Source: Sphingomonas sp. HF-S4 (GTDB lineage: Bacteria > Pseudomonadota > Alphaproteobacteria > Sphingomonadales > Sphingomonadaceae). Taken from it: a DNA stretch of 64,000 nt. Position 1 is the first letter of the stretch; the number at the start of each line of letters is the position of its first letter. The position numbers and the translations under genes are program-made. Below, piece after piece: positions 46,057-53,915 of this stretch. The stretch spans positions 620,001 through 684,000 of the forward strand of contig NZ_JAWJEJ010000001.1 of assembly GCF_032911445.1 (NCBI RefSeq), given 5' to 3'. The notes beneath the pieces are model-generated. The model worked only from the letters and a program-made list of their open reading frames with translations, was not told the DNA's origin and searched no databases.

Positions 46057-46605
46057 ATGACCCGACCGAGGCGCCCGCTACCCCCTTTGAACGCCGCCGA
46101 TCTCGAGCGATTCGCGCTCCGATATGTCGAGCGCTACGCCACGACAAGGGGCAAGCTGGCCGACTATCTGCGCCGCAAGCTTCGTGAGCGGGGCTGGGAA
46201 GGCGAGGGCACGCCGGACCCGGTCGGGCTGGCCCAGCGGATGGCGGATCTGGGCTATGTCAACGATCGGCTGTTCGCCGAATCCAAGGCGACTGCGCTGG
46301 TCCGGCGGGGGCTCGGCGCCAGGCGCGTCGACCAGGCGCTGCGCCATGCCGGGATCGATAGAGAGGATCTGGATGCCGTGGCACCCGCGGTGGCGGAGGA
46401 TTCGTTGGCAAGCGCAGTCGCGTTCGCCCGGCGCAGGCGAATCGGCCCTTTCGCGCAGGAGGCTGCCGCGCGGCCGGTGCAGGAGAAGCAGCTCGCCGCG
46501 ATGCTGCGCGCGGGGCATTCGATGGAAATTGCGCGGAAAATCATCCGGATGGCGCCCGGCGAAGACACGGAGGGGCTTTTCGTCCCCACGTGGGACCGTT
46601 TTTGA
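46057..46605 (+). CDS. recX: regulatory protein RecX
   Basis: 182 residues, a typical alphaproteobacterial RecX that modulates RecA filaments. The three-helix tandem structure is visible in [39 protein letters not shown] and DREDLDAV...[10 protein letters not shown]. The ATG at 46057 is the first in-frame start after a divergent promoter region. The gene stands between the FAAL gene (opposite strand) and the cold-shock gene. No LexA box was seen directly upstream. Confidence 0.85.
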   Translation: MTRPRRPLPPLNAADLERFALRYVERYATTRGKLADYLRRKLRERGWEGEGTPDPVGLAQRMADLGYVNDRLFAESKATALVRRGLGARRVDQALRHAGIDREDLDAVAPAVAEDSLASAVAFARRRRIGPFAQEAAARPVQEKQLAAMLRAGHSMEIARKIIRMAPGEDTEGLFVPTWDRF

Positions 46606-46666
46606 TTAAACTTAAAGACCAGGCCAACAAAGCAATTCCACATTTGGAAAATGCTGTGTTAAATAC

Positions 46667-46682
46667 AGTCCCTTGGGGGACT
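46667..46682 (+). promoter_or_regulatory. perfect stem-loop just before the cold-shock start
   Basis: AGTCCC (46667-46672), loop TTGG, GGGACT (46677-46682): a perfect 6-bp stem. AGGA at 46683-46686 and the ATG at 46689 follow directly, so the hairpin borders the ribosome binding site of the double cold-shock gene. The upstream leader is AT-rich (46610-46665), unlike the region around it. This suggests a post-transcriptional cold-shock control element. Confidence 0.55.
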
Positions 46683-46688
46683 AGGATA

Positions 46689-47273
46689 ATGCGTGCTGAA
46701 CAACAGCTTGCGCCTCGCGAGGATGCCATCGCACCGCCGGGGGAAGAAGAGTACGGGATGGAAACGGGGTCGGAAGGCCAGGTTTTCAGCGGGGTGGTCA
46801 AATGGTTCGACGTGACTCGGGGGTTCGGGTTTCTCGTCGCCGATGACGCGGCCGCCGGGGATATATTGATCCACTTCACCGTGCTGCAGGAGCATGGCCG
46901 GCGGAGCCTTCCCGAAGGTGCGCGGGTCGAATGCGTCGCGGTGCACCGGCAACGCGGGCTCCAGGCAAAGGAGATCCGCTCGATCGACCTGAGCGGCGCG
47001 GTCGAGGCGCCCAAGCGGCCTACCGAGCGCACCGACCGGATCCGGCTGATCGACGACGCCGGGCCGTTCGAGCCGGTCGAGGTCAAATGGTTCAATCGCC
47101 TCAAGGGCTACGGATTTCTGGTGCGCAGCGCGGACTCGGCGGATATATTCGTCCATATGGAGACGTTGCGTCGCGCCGAGATCGAGGAAGTCGAGCCCGG
47201 CCAGCCACTGAAGGCGCGCATCGTCGAAGGCGACAAGGGGCCGCTGGCAGTGGTGGTCGAAAGGACCGACTGA
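46689..47273 (+). CDS. double cold-shock-domain protein
   Basis: 194 residues from the ATG at 46689 with AGGA 3 bases upstream of the spacer; METGSEGQ at 46758 is an alternative. Two cold-shock domains are visible: the first at about 31-95 with [18 protein letters not shown] and DILIHF, the second at about 127-190 with [16 protein letters not shown] and DIFVHM. The RNP1-like (GFGFL/GYGFL) and RNP2-like (ILIHF/IFVHM) motifs bind single-stranded nucleic acid. Two-domain Csp proteins are common in alphaproteobacteria. The linker is acidic and the N-terminal 25 residues are poorly ordered. The downstream DUF192 gene starts 4 bases after the stop. Confidence 0.9.
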   Translation: MRAEQQLAPREDAIAPPGEEEYGMETGSEGQVFSGVVKWFDVTRGFGFLVADDAAAGDILIHFTVLQEHGRRSLPEGARVECVAVHRQRGLQAKEIRSIDLSGAVEAPKRPTERTDRIRLIDDAGPFEPVEVKWFNRLKGYGFLVRSADSADIFVHMETLRRAEIEEVEPGQPLKARIVEGDKGPLAVVVERTD

Positions 47274-47277
47274 GACG

Positions 47278-47775
47278 ATGATGTTCCGGCGTGGGTTGGG
47301 CGCGGTGCTTGCCGCGGCAGTGCTGCTCGTCTCTCCCGTCTGGCAAGGCGGGGCCGGTGCCCAGGGCGTTGCCGATCAGGGTGCAGCCACGAAGGTCGAG
47401 GTCATCGTCCATAGCCGCGGCGGGCCGCGGCGCTTCCATGTCGAGCGCGCGCGGACCGCCGCCGAGCAGGAGCGGGGGCTGATGTTCCGCACCAATATCC
47501 CGGCCGATGGTGGCATGCTGTTCGCCCCCTATCCTGGGGCGGGCGGGGGGCCGCGCGCGGCGAGCTTCTGGATGAAGAACACGCCGACCTCGCTCGACAT
47601 CCTCTTCATCCGCCCCGACGGAACGATCGCGGCGATCGCGGCGAAGACCACGCCCTATTCGGAAGTGTCGTCCAAATCGGGCGAGCCGGTGAGCGCAGTG
47701 CTCGAGATCCTCGCCGGCAAATCGGCCGAATTGGGCATCGCGCCTGGCGACAAGGTGAGCTGGGCCGAGCAGTGA
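47278..47775 (+). CDS. DUF192 family exported protein
   Basis: 165 residues with signal peptide (MMFRRGLGAVLAAAVLLVSP...) and DUF192 core motifs: ERARTAAEQERGLMFR, MLFAPYP, SFWMKNTPTSLDILFI and VLEILAGKSAELGIAPGD. DUF192 proteins are small periplasmic beta proteins of unknown role. The gene starts 4 bases after the cold-shock gene stop, so the two form an operon in this organism. Confidence 0.9.
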   Translation: MMFRRGLGAVLAAAVLLVSPVWQGGAGAQGVADQGAATKVEVIVHSRGGPRRFHVERARTAAEQERGLMFRTNIPADGGMLFAPYPGAGGGPRAASFWMKNTPTSLDILFIRPDGTIAAIAAKTTPYSEVSSKSGEPVSAVLEILAGKSAELGIAPGDKVSWAEQ

Positions 47776-47826
47776 GCGGCGCGGATTCGATTGCCTCGGC
47801 TCGCCCGCGGAGCTAATCGGGCGCGC

Positions 47827-48219
47827 ATGAGCCTGAATCGCAATCCCTTCACCTGGTGGAACGGCGCCACCCTCGGTACCTGGCTGGGCCTTCGCGGCAA
47901 GAACCGGATGGGCGAGGATTCGCTGGGCAACGTGTATTGGGAAGGCGGCAAGGACCCGAACGGCGTTCTGCGCCGCTGGGTGATCTATAGCGGCTCGAAC
48001 GATGCGAGCCGCGTGCCGCCCGAGTGGTTCAGCTGGCTCCACCACCAGATCGATGCCGCGCCCGACCAGGCGCTGCCGGCGCCGCGGGTGTGGGAAAAGG
48101 CGGCCGAGCCCAACCTGACCGGCACGCACCAGGCCTATCGCCCATCGGGTGCGCTCGAGGCGGGCGGCCGGCGGGCACGCTCCACTGGCGACTACGAGGC
48201 CTGGACGCCCGAAGCATGA
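47827..48219 (+). CDS. NDUFA12-like NADH:ubiquinone oxidoreductase accessory subunit
   Basis: 130 residues matching the bacterial/mitochondrial NDUFA12 (17.2 kDa subunit) family: FTWWNGATLGTWLGLRGK, GNVYWEGGKD, RRWVIYSGSNDASRVPPEWFSWLHH. It is an accessory subunit of complex I, characteristic of alphaproteobacteria and mitochondria. ATG 47827. The stop overlaps the start of the DUF2155 gene (ATGA), so translation is coupled. Confidence 0.92.
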   Translation: MSLNRNPFTWWNGATLGTWLGLRGKNRMGEDSLGNVYWEGGKDPNGVLRRWVIYSGSNDASRVPPEWFSWLHHQIDAAPDQALPAPRVWEKAAEPNLTGTHQAYRPSGALEAGGRRARSTGDYEAWTPEA

Positions 48220-48857
48220 GGCATGGCGCCGCAACGGCGGCAGCGCTGCTATTGCTCGGGCTCGGCGCGTGCAAGGCCGGCGAGCAGCCTGCCAACAACA
48301 GCAGCGATGACCTGGTGATCACCACCGACGCGGGCAACGCGTCGGGCGGCGCGGAAGTCGTGGCGGTCGGCGCAGACACCAGCGCGCTCAATGCCGCGGC
48401 GACCCCGATGAACGAGCGCGAAGCGGTGCTCGGCCTGCTCAACAAGCGCAATGGCGAGACGCGTGAGTTCAAGCTCAAGCCTGGCCAGGCGGTGCGGACC
48501 GGCGATGTCATCGTGCGGCTGCGCGCCTGCGACAAGACTGCGCCGTGGGAAGCCGACCAGCTGACCGGCGCGTTCGTCCAGATCGATGTCCAGCAGCTCG
48601 ACAAGAGCTGGCGGCGGGTATTCTCGGGCTGGCTCTACAAGGAGCGCCCGGCGCTCAACGTCGTCCAGCACCCGATCTACGACGTATGGCCCAAGAGTTG
48701 CGCGATGACCTTCCGCGAGAGCGGTCCGGATACGGTGCCGGCCCCTTCGGCCGGCGGCGACCGGTCGAGCGCGCCGAAATCGCCATCGACGCAGGCTACG
48801 CCGAGCGCGAGCCCGCCCGCCGAATCGCCGAGTGCGGCGCCCAGCAACGCGACATAG
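48216..48857 (+). CDS. DUF2155 lipoprotein
   Basis: 213 residues. The lipoprotein signal ends LLGLGAC, so lipidation at C19 is likely. The DUF2155 core (about 65-165) reads AVLGLLNKRNGETREFKLKPGQ..., WEADQLTGAFVQIDVQQL, WRRVFSGWLYKERPALNVVQHPIYDVWPKSC. The low-complexity tail (about 168-213), rich in Pro and Ser, runs antisense over the 3' end of aat by 181 bases. It follows the NDUFA12-like gene, an alphaproteobacterial linkage; role unknown, perhaps envelope-related. Confidence 0.88.
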   Translation: MRHGAATAAALLLLGLGACKAGEQPANNSSDDLVITTDAGNASGGAEVVAVGADTSALNAAATPMNEREAVLGLLNKRNGETREFKLKPGQAVRTGDVIVRLRACDKTAPWEADQLTGAFVQIDVQQLDKSWRRVFSGWLYKERPALNVVQHPIYDVWPKSCAMTFRESGPDTVPAPSAGGDRSSAPKSPSTQATPSASPPAESPSAAPSNAT

Positions 48858-49420
48858 TCGTCGCGCGGGACTTCGATCACGCCGAGCGTGGCGAGGTGGT
48901 CGGTCAGGAACTGGCAGTCGAGCAGGGTGAACCCGCCCGCCTTCAATCGCGCGACGAGATGCGCGAACGCAACCTTCGAGGCGTCGCGAACCCGGGTGAC
49001 CATTGATTCGCCGAAGAACGCGCGGCCGAGCGCCAGGCCGTAGAGCCCGCCGGCGAGGCGGTCGCCGTCCCAGCATTCGACCGAATGCGCGAAGCCGCGG
49101 CGGTGCAGCTCGACGAACACGCGTTCGATCGGGCCGTTGATCCAGGTGTCGGGGCGGTCGCTCGCGGATTCGGCGCACAGGCGGATGATCCCCTCGAACG
49201 CGGTGTCGACGGTGACGCGGAAGCGCTCGGCCGCGATCGTCTTCCTGAGCGAGCGCGAGAGATGGAAATCGTCGAGCGGCAGAATGCCGCGCAGCTTGGG
49301 CTCGACCCAATAGACGCTCGATGCGAGGCGGTGGTCGGCCATCGGGAACACGCCCATCGCATAGGCGCGCAGGACGAGATCGGGGTCGAGATCCAGCGCG
49401 GGCGGGAGCGGGTGAGTCAT
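48677..49420 (-). CDS. aat: leucyl/phenylalanyl-tRNA--protein transferase
   Basis: 247 residues. It attaches Leu or Phe to N-terminal Arg/Lys for ClpSAP degradation (N-end rule). Motifs: LVLRAYAMGVFPMAD, VYWVEPKLRGILPLDDFHLSRSLRK, GGLYGLALGRAFFGESM, RVRDASKVAFAHLVARLKAGGF, LLDCQFLTDHLATLG. The ATG at 49420 is preceded by GAGGCGAGG. The C-terminal third is convergent with, and overlaps, the DUF2155 tail. The gene starts 8 bases after the ParA gene stop, so they are co-transcribed. Confidence 0.92.
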   Translation of the reverse strand: MTHPLPPALDLDPDLVLRAYAMGVFPMADHRLASSVYWVEPKLRGILPLDDFHLSRSLRKTIAAERFRVTVDTAFEGIIRLCAESASDRPDTWINGPIERVFVELHRRGFAHSVECWDGDRLAGGLYGLALGRAFFGESMVTRVRDASKVAFAHLVARLKAGGFTLLDCQFLTDHLATLGVIEVPRDDYVALLGAALGDSAGGLALGVACVDGDFGALDRSPPAEGAGTVSGPLSRKVIAQLLGHTS

Positions 49421-49427
49421 CCTCGCC

Positions 49428-50159
49428 TCAACGCGCGGAAGCCAGCCGGCGTTCGATCGCCTGCCACAGCGCCGCAAAGGCCTGTGCGCTGGGGCTGCGC
49501 GGGGCGAAGGCGCCGAGCGGCTGGTGGCGCTCGCCCATCGACTCGACCACGCTTGCCATCGGGATCGCCGGCCAGTCCGGATGCGCAGCGAGTGCCTCGG
49601 CATGGAGCTTGCGGCGGCGATCGACCATCGAATGGACGGGCAGCAGCGGCACCTTTCCGCCATGCTGCGCCAAATGGTGCTCGACCTCGGCAAAGGCGCG
49701 GATCGAGAGCGGCGAGGGGATGACCGGCACGACGATCAGGTCGGCGGCGCGCATCACCTGCTCGCTGGTCTCGGTGAGGCCAGGCGGGCAGTCGAGCAGC
49801 ACGCGGTCATAGGAAGCGGCGAGATCGCCGAGCAGCTTGGCGAGGCGCTTCTTCTTGTCGAGTTCGTGGAAGGTGCGGTCGAGCTGGCGGAGCGAAGTGT
49901 CGGCGGCGATGAGGTCGAGCCGCGCGACGGCGGTCGGCTGGGCCAGCTTGGCGGGCTTGACGTCGCGGGTGAAGATCGCCTGCGCGTCCTTGCGGGCGTG
50001 CTCGCCGCCGTTCAGCAGGAAGCTCGACGCGGCCTGGGGGTCGAGATCCCAAAGCAGGGTGCGGCGCGACGACAACGTCGCCGCGGCCCAGGCGAGATTG
50101 ACCGCCAGCGTGGTCTTACCGACGCCGCCCTTGAGGCTGTAGATCGCGATCGTCGCCAA
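49428..50159 (-). CDS. ParA-family ATPase
   Basis: 243 residues. The deviant Walker A is IAIYSLKGGVGKTTLAVNLA (about 4-22), with LLWDLDPQA (Walker A') and VLLDCPPGL (Walker B). This is an orphan ParA/MinD-like ATPase: no ParB gene is adjacent, and it sits with aat. Such orphan ParA proteins position cellular components or chromosomes in alphaproteobacteria; the cargo is not known. No membrane anchor is seen. It stops 8 bases before the aat start. Confidence 0.9.
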   Translation of the reverse strand: MATIAIYSLKGGVGKTTLAVNLAWAAATLSSRRTLLWDLDPQAASSFLLNGGEHARKDAQAIFTRDVKPAKLAQPTAVARLDLIAADTSLRQLDRTFHELDKKKRLAKLLGDLAASYDRVLLDCPPGLTETSEQVMRAADLIVVPVIPSPLSIRAFAEVEHHLAQHGGKVPLLPVHSMVDRRRKLHAEALAAHPDWPAIPMASVVESMGERHQPLGAFAPRSPSAQAFAALWQAIERRLASAR

Positions 50160-50186
50160 GCGAACCTCCTCTCAGCAGGCTGGCAT

Positions 50187-50221
50187 GAAAAAGGGCCGGC
50201 GGGGAAGCCCCACCGGCCCTT
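50187..50221 (-). terminator. rho-independent terminator of the downstream lipoprotein gene
   Basis: On the reverse strand, AGGGCCGGTGGGG pairs with CCCCGCCGGCCCT around a short TTC loop and is followed by TTTTT. It lies about 22 bases after the stop of the lipoprotein gene (50243-50623) and before the ParA gene, and so separates these two units. Confidence 0.85.
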
Positions 50222-50242
50222 GGAATGAAAAAGCGAGATGCC

Positions 50243-50623
50243 TCAGGCGTGGCAGTTCTTCGAAGCCTTGCCGGGCAGGGTGACGTCGACATTCTTCGCA
50301 GTGCCGGTGAGCTTGTAGCCGCCCGCCGCCTCGAAAGGCTGGCCGGCTTCGGGCGCCTTGAGCATCGTGGCGGGGCCGGTCTTCTCGGTCTTGAGCTGGA
50401 CCTGCTTGTTGCCCTGGAAGAAATCGAGATAGACGAGGCTGTTGTCGCCGCAGCGCAGCGTGACGCTCTCGGCGATCGCCGGCGGCAGCTCGACCGGCGC
50501 GGCGTTGGCGAGCTGCGACGCCATCGGATCGGGCGAGGTGCTGCTCACTTCTTCGGGAGCGTTCTGACAAGCCGAGAGCGAAAGCGCTGCAACGGCGGCG
50601 ACGAGGAGGGAAGCGTTCTTCAT
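50243..50623 (-). CDS. MliC-like lipoprotein (putative lysozyme-inhibitor fold)
   Basis: 126 residues. The lipoprotein signal peptide (MKNASLLVAAVAALSLSAC) has lipobox LSAC. After a linker, the domain TLRCGDNSLVYLDFF...QVQLKTE...AAGGYKLTG...NCHA resembles the MliC/PliC C-type lysozyme inhibitor fold, with a conserved-cysteine pair and beta-barrel strands. The match is at pattern level. It would be anchored in the outer or inner membrane and face the periplasm. A strong terminator follows. The start at 50623 is chosen over the in-frame upstream ATG because of the clean signal peptide. Confidence 0.65.
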   Translation of the reverse strand: MKNASLLVAAVAALSLSACQNAPEEVSSTSPDPMASQLANAAPVELPPAIAESVTLRCGDNSLVYLDFFQGNKQVQLKTEKTGPATMLKAPEAGQPFEAAGGYKLTGTAKNVDVTLPGKASKNCHA

Positions 50624-50736
50624 AGCGGGTCTTGCTTTCGGGCAGGGGGCAAGAATCGTCAAGCGATTCGAGATACAAGGTCACATTATTCTGTTGCAGT
50701 GCAACGTAACACCATGTTTGTGTCCCGCATGTGAAC

Positions 50737-52152
50737 TCATTCGTGGAATTCATCCAAATCAGGAATTCTCCCGAAGGCGATCTTAGTACCTACTGCATCA
50801 ATTCGTCCGCCGCCGAGCGGACCGACGCTGACCGCGTGGCGCCCAAACTTCTCGTTGATCCGATCCATCGCGCGGCTGAGCGACAGCGTGCGCGTCTCGC
50901 GCGCCAGCGGGTCGTCCGGATCGAGCGCGGCGAACAGCGAACCCTGCTCGCCCTCGACCGCCTCGATCTCGCACAAAGTGACGCCGACCATCCGGAGCCG
51001 GAAGCCGCCGGCACGTAAGCGGCCCGCGGCGGCGAGGCGGGGGAAGAGCGTGTCGAGCGCCGCCAGGATGACGAAGCTGTCCTGCGTGTGGGGCAGCTTG
51101 ATCGATGCGCGCCAGTTCGACTTGTCGTCCTCGAACTTGCCGTGGAGGACGAGCAGCCGGCTGCGATAGCCTTTCCGCCGCAGCCGGCTCGCCGCCTTGA
51201 GCGCGAGGCGGCGCGCGGTGAGGCGGGTGGGCTCGAGCCCGCGCTTGCCTGGGGAGAGGACGTGGCTGTGGCCGATCGTCCGGCTCTGGGTCGGCTTTTC
51301 GGGAAGCTCGACGCCGTGGAGCAGATACCAGAGCCTGTCGCCATTGGTGCCGCCCCAGGCCGTGCCGGCGTCGCGCGGGCGGCGCTCGCAGAGCTGGCGG
51401 ATGTCGAGGATGCCGTCCTGCGCGAGGCGGCGTTCCATCTTGGCGCCGATGCCCGAAATCTCCCGCAGCTTGAGGCCGTAGAGACGGTGCGGGAGCTGGT
51501 CGGCAGTGAACACGACCAGCCCGTCGGGCTTTTGCAGGTCCGAGGCGAGCTTGGCGAGCAGCCGGTTGGGCGCGATCCCGACCGAGCTGGTCAGGCACTC
51601 GCCGACATGGGCGCGGATGCCCGCTTTGATCCGCCGGGCCAGCGCTACCGCAATCTCGGGCGTGTTCTCGTTGTCGAGCAGCCGGCAGGCGACTTCGTCG
51701 ATGCTGCAGACATGGGTGACGGGGATGTGCTTCCAGATCTCGGCGACGATTGCGTCGTGGAACTCGACATATTTCTGGTGCCGCGCGGGGACGATCAGGA
51801 CCTCGCGGCATTTGCGCCTGGCCTCCCACACCGGGGTGCCGGTGGTGATGCCGTAGCGCTTGGCCTCGACCGAGGCGGCGATCGCGACGGTGGTGTCGGC
51901 ATCGACCGGCGCGACGATCACCGGCCTGCCCCTGAGCGCAGGATCGAGCTGCTGCTCGACGCTGGCGAAGTAGGAGTTGAGATCGAGGAACAGCCAGCGC
52001 AGCGGGCGGGGCGGAAAGGCGAGGATGTTGGAAATGCCGGGCTTAACTTCGCACTTTGCGCATTTATCGTTTTCGAAAGTTGCGCGGCCGGGATCGATCG
52101 TTGCGTGGCGCGAATTGGCGCTCGTGACCGATGCGGGAACGACGCGACTCAT
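50737..52152 (-). CDS. Y-family DNA polymerase (DinB/UmuC-like) with SOS box
   Basis: About 471 residues from the ATG at 52152, an uncertain start because the frame is open further upstream. The palm domain has LFLDLNSYFASVEQ (D57, with N59 in place of the usual second Asp), the polymerase motif SIDEV (D152, E153) and GIAPNRLLAKLASDLQKP, all consistent with an active translesion polymerase. The little-finger region continues to the C-terminus. The ending DEFHE has no clear beta-clamp motif by eye. A LexA-type GTTC-N7-GTTC box lies 8-22 bases upstream of the start, so it should be induced by DNA damage. It has no ImuA or DnaE2 gene beside it. Confidence 0.85.
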   Translation of the reverse strand: MSRVVPASVTSANSRHATIDPGRATFENDKCAKCEVKPGISNILAFPPRPLRWLFLDLNSYFASVEQQLDPALRGRPVIVAPVDADTTVAIAASVEAKRYGITTGTPVWEARRKCREVLIVPARHQKYVEFHDAIVAEIWKHIPVTHVCSIDEVACRLLDNENTPEIAVALARRIKAGIRAHVGECLTSSVGIAPNRLLAKLASDLQKPDGLVVFTADQLPHRLYGLKLREISGIGAKMERRLAQDGILDIRQLCERRPRDAGTAWGGTNGDRLWYLLHGVELPEKPTQSRTIGHSHVLSPGKRGLEPTRLTARRLALKAASRLRRKGYRSRLLVLHGKFEDDKSNWRASIKLPHTQDSFVILAALDTLFPRLAAAGRLRAGGFRLRMVGVTLCEIEAVEGEQGSLFAALDPDDPLARETRTLSLSRAMDRINEKFGRHAVSVGPLGGGRIDAVGTKIAFGRIPDLDEFHE

Positions 52153-52159
52153 GGCATGA

Positions 52160-52174
52160 GAACAATAGCAGAAC
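52160..52174. promoter_or_regulatory. LexA (SOS) box, GTTC-N7-GTTC
   Basis: On the reverse strand GTTC TGCTATT GTTC, the consensus alphaproteobacterial LexA site, immediately upstream of the Y-family polymerase start. It also lies in the divergent region before the small lipoprotein gene that starts at 52241 on the other strand. Confidence 0.8.
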
Positions 52175-52240
52175 ATGGCATTGTAGGAAACGCTTGACCC
52201 CCGCGCCGTGGGTTCGCAGGACGGCGCGACGGAGGACTGC

Positions 52241-52732
52241 ATGCGAGTGTTGTTGACGACGGGACTTGCGCTGGCGCTGGCGGGGTGCGGCAGCGAAGAG
52301 GTGGCAAACAATAGCGTGGCGCCGCGCCCGACGCCCACGCCGCCGACGCTGGGCGGCGTCGATCTCAATACGCCGCTGCGCGCCTCGGGGACGGGCCCCT
52401 ATTGGCAGATCGAGATCGCGCCGGGGACGATCGCCTATGCGGTCTCCCCCGACGTGCACCCGACCGATTTCTATCCCGTGAGCCCGAAGCTGGGCGAGGG
52501 ACGCGCGATATTCGAGACGCAGACGCCCGAGGCGGAGCCGGTGACGATCACGCTGACCGCGGCGGCGTGCACGGCAGGGAAGGCAAGCCTGCCGCTGACC
52601 GCGGAAGCGAAGATCGGCGCGCGGACGCTCAAGGGCTGTGCCGGGCCGGCGCCGCGTCCGGTGCGGGAGGCCGTTCCGGTAGAAGGCGAGAATATGACGG
52701 TGGCCACGGAGAATGCGTCGGCGCAGCCTTAA
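52241..52732 (+). CDS. COG3650-like lipoprotein
   Basis: 163 residues. Lipoprotein signal MRVLLTTGLALALAGC with lipobox LAGC. After a Pro/Thr-rich linker, the domain LRASGTGPYWQIEIAPGTIAYAVSP and a CTAGKASLPLTA segment with one cysteine pair resemble the COG3650/HslJ-type envelope domain. The role is unknown. ATG 52241 has GGAGG 6 bases upstream. It is divergent from the SOS polymerase and shares its intergenic region. Confidence 0.65.
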   Translation: MRVLLTTGLALALAGCGSEEVANNSVAPRPTPTPPTLGGVDLNTPLRASGTGPYWQIEIAPGTIAYAVSPDVHPTDFYPVSPKLGEGRAIFETQTPEAEPVTITLTAAACTAGKASLPLTAEAKIGARTLKGCAGPAPRPVREAVPVEGENMTVATENASAQP

Positions 52733-52794
52733 AGCGGCAGCGTTGCGACTAGCCAATTAATCTTATAAATGCCGCCCAATTGGGAGAGGCAGAT

Positions 52795-53694
52795 ATGAAA
52801 TATGCGATCCTGCTGGCGGCGATGGCATGGGCCGTGCCAGCAATGGCGCAAACCCCGCCCGCCGTGCCTGCCGCTCAGGTCCAGCGGACATCCGCGCCAA
52901 CGCGCATCCTCTTCATCGGCAACAGCTTTACCTATGGCTCGCACTCGGCGGTTCGGAATTATCGCGCCGCCAGCGTCACCGATCTCAACGGGCTGGGCTA
53001 TGGCGGCGTGCCCGCGCTGTTCAAGCTGTTCACGCAGCAGGCCGGGCTGAACTATGCGGTCAGCCACGAACTGCGCGGCGGTGCGACGCTGGGGTTCCAC
53101 CTTGCCGAACGGCGCGCGCAATGGGAGCGGCCCTGGGATGTCGTGGTGCTCCAGGATCTGAGCACGTACACGCGGGAAACGCCGGGTAATCCGGCGTCGC
53201 ATATCCGCGATGCCGGTGCGATCGCGGCGCTGCTCACCCGCGCCAACCCCCGCGTGCGCATCGAACTGATGGCGACGTGGAGCCGCGCGGACCTGGTCTA
53301 TCGCCCGGGCAGCCGCTGGTCGGGCACGCCGATCGCGCGGATGGCCGAGGATCTGCGCAAAGGCACCGACGCGGCGCGGCGCGCGAGCCCGGACATCGAC
53401 GGCGTGATCCCCGTCGGCCAGGCGTGGAACCGCGCCTTTGCCAATCGCGTCGCCGATCCCAATCCCTATGACGGGATCGCTTTCGGCCAGCTCGATTTAT
53501 GGGGGCACGACCAGTTTCATGCCAGCACGGCCGGTTATTATCTCGAGGCGCTGGTCGTGTTCGGCAGGATCATCGGGCGCGACCCGCGCAGCCTGGGAGC
53601 GCAGGAGAAGGCGGCGGACGAACTCGGCTTGTCGCAGGCCCAAGCGCGAGCGCTGCAGCAGATCGCGTGGGAGACGCTGGCAGCGGAAGGATAG
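52795..53694 (+). CDS. exported SGNH/GDSL hydrolase
   Basis: 299 residues with signal peptide MKYAILLAAMAWAVPAMAQ. Block I is ILFIGNSFTYGSH (Ser nucleophile in GNS), and the C-terminal catalytic pair is D-x-x-H in HDQFHASTAGYYL. Other blocks include VVVLQDLS and ELMATWSR, and the sequence resembles lipase/esterase-type SGNH proteins, some acting on sugar esters. The substrate is unknown. ATG 52795 is preceded by GGGAGAGGC. It is a stand-alone gene in its own unit. Confidence 0.75.
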   Translation: MKYAILLAAMAWAVPAMAQTPPAVPAAQVQRTSAPTRILFIGNSFTYGSHSAVRNYRAASVTDLNGLGYGGVPALFKLFTQQAGLNYAVSHELRGGATLGFHLAERRAQWERPWDVVVLQDLSTYTRETPGNPASHIRDAGAIAALLTRANPRVRIELMATWSRADLVYRPGSRWSGTPIARMAEDLRKGTDAARRASPDIDGVIPVGQAWNRAFANRVADPNPYDGIAFGQLDLWGHDQFHASTAGYYLEALVVFGRIIGRDPRSLGAQEKAADELGLSQAQARALQQIAWETLAAEG

Positions 53695-53915
53695 GTGGAG
53701 GAGCAGGTCGTGACCTTATGATCGCCACCGGCCGCTCACGCCTAATTCAGCCCTCCGCACCATAGGTTGGCAATCCCGAGAACGGCGTTGAGACCGCCTC
53801 CTACAATTCAGGCTTAGCCAATCGAGTTGAGCGTCGCGACATCGGGATTTGCCGCTTGCGACCGCCCTGAGGTTAGCCGATACCTGCCGATGCTGGTCCG
53901 CTGGAGGACATCGAC

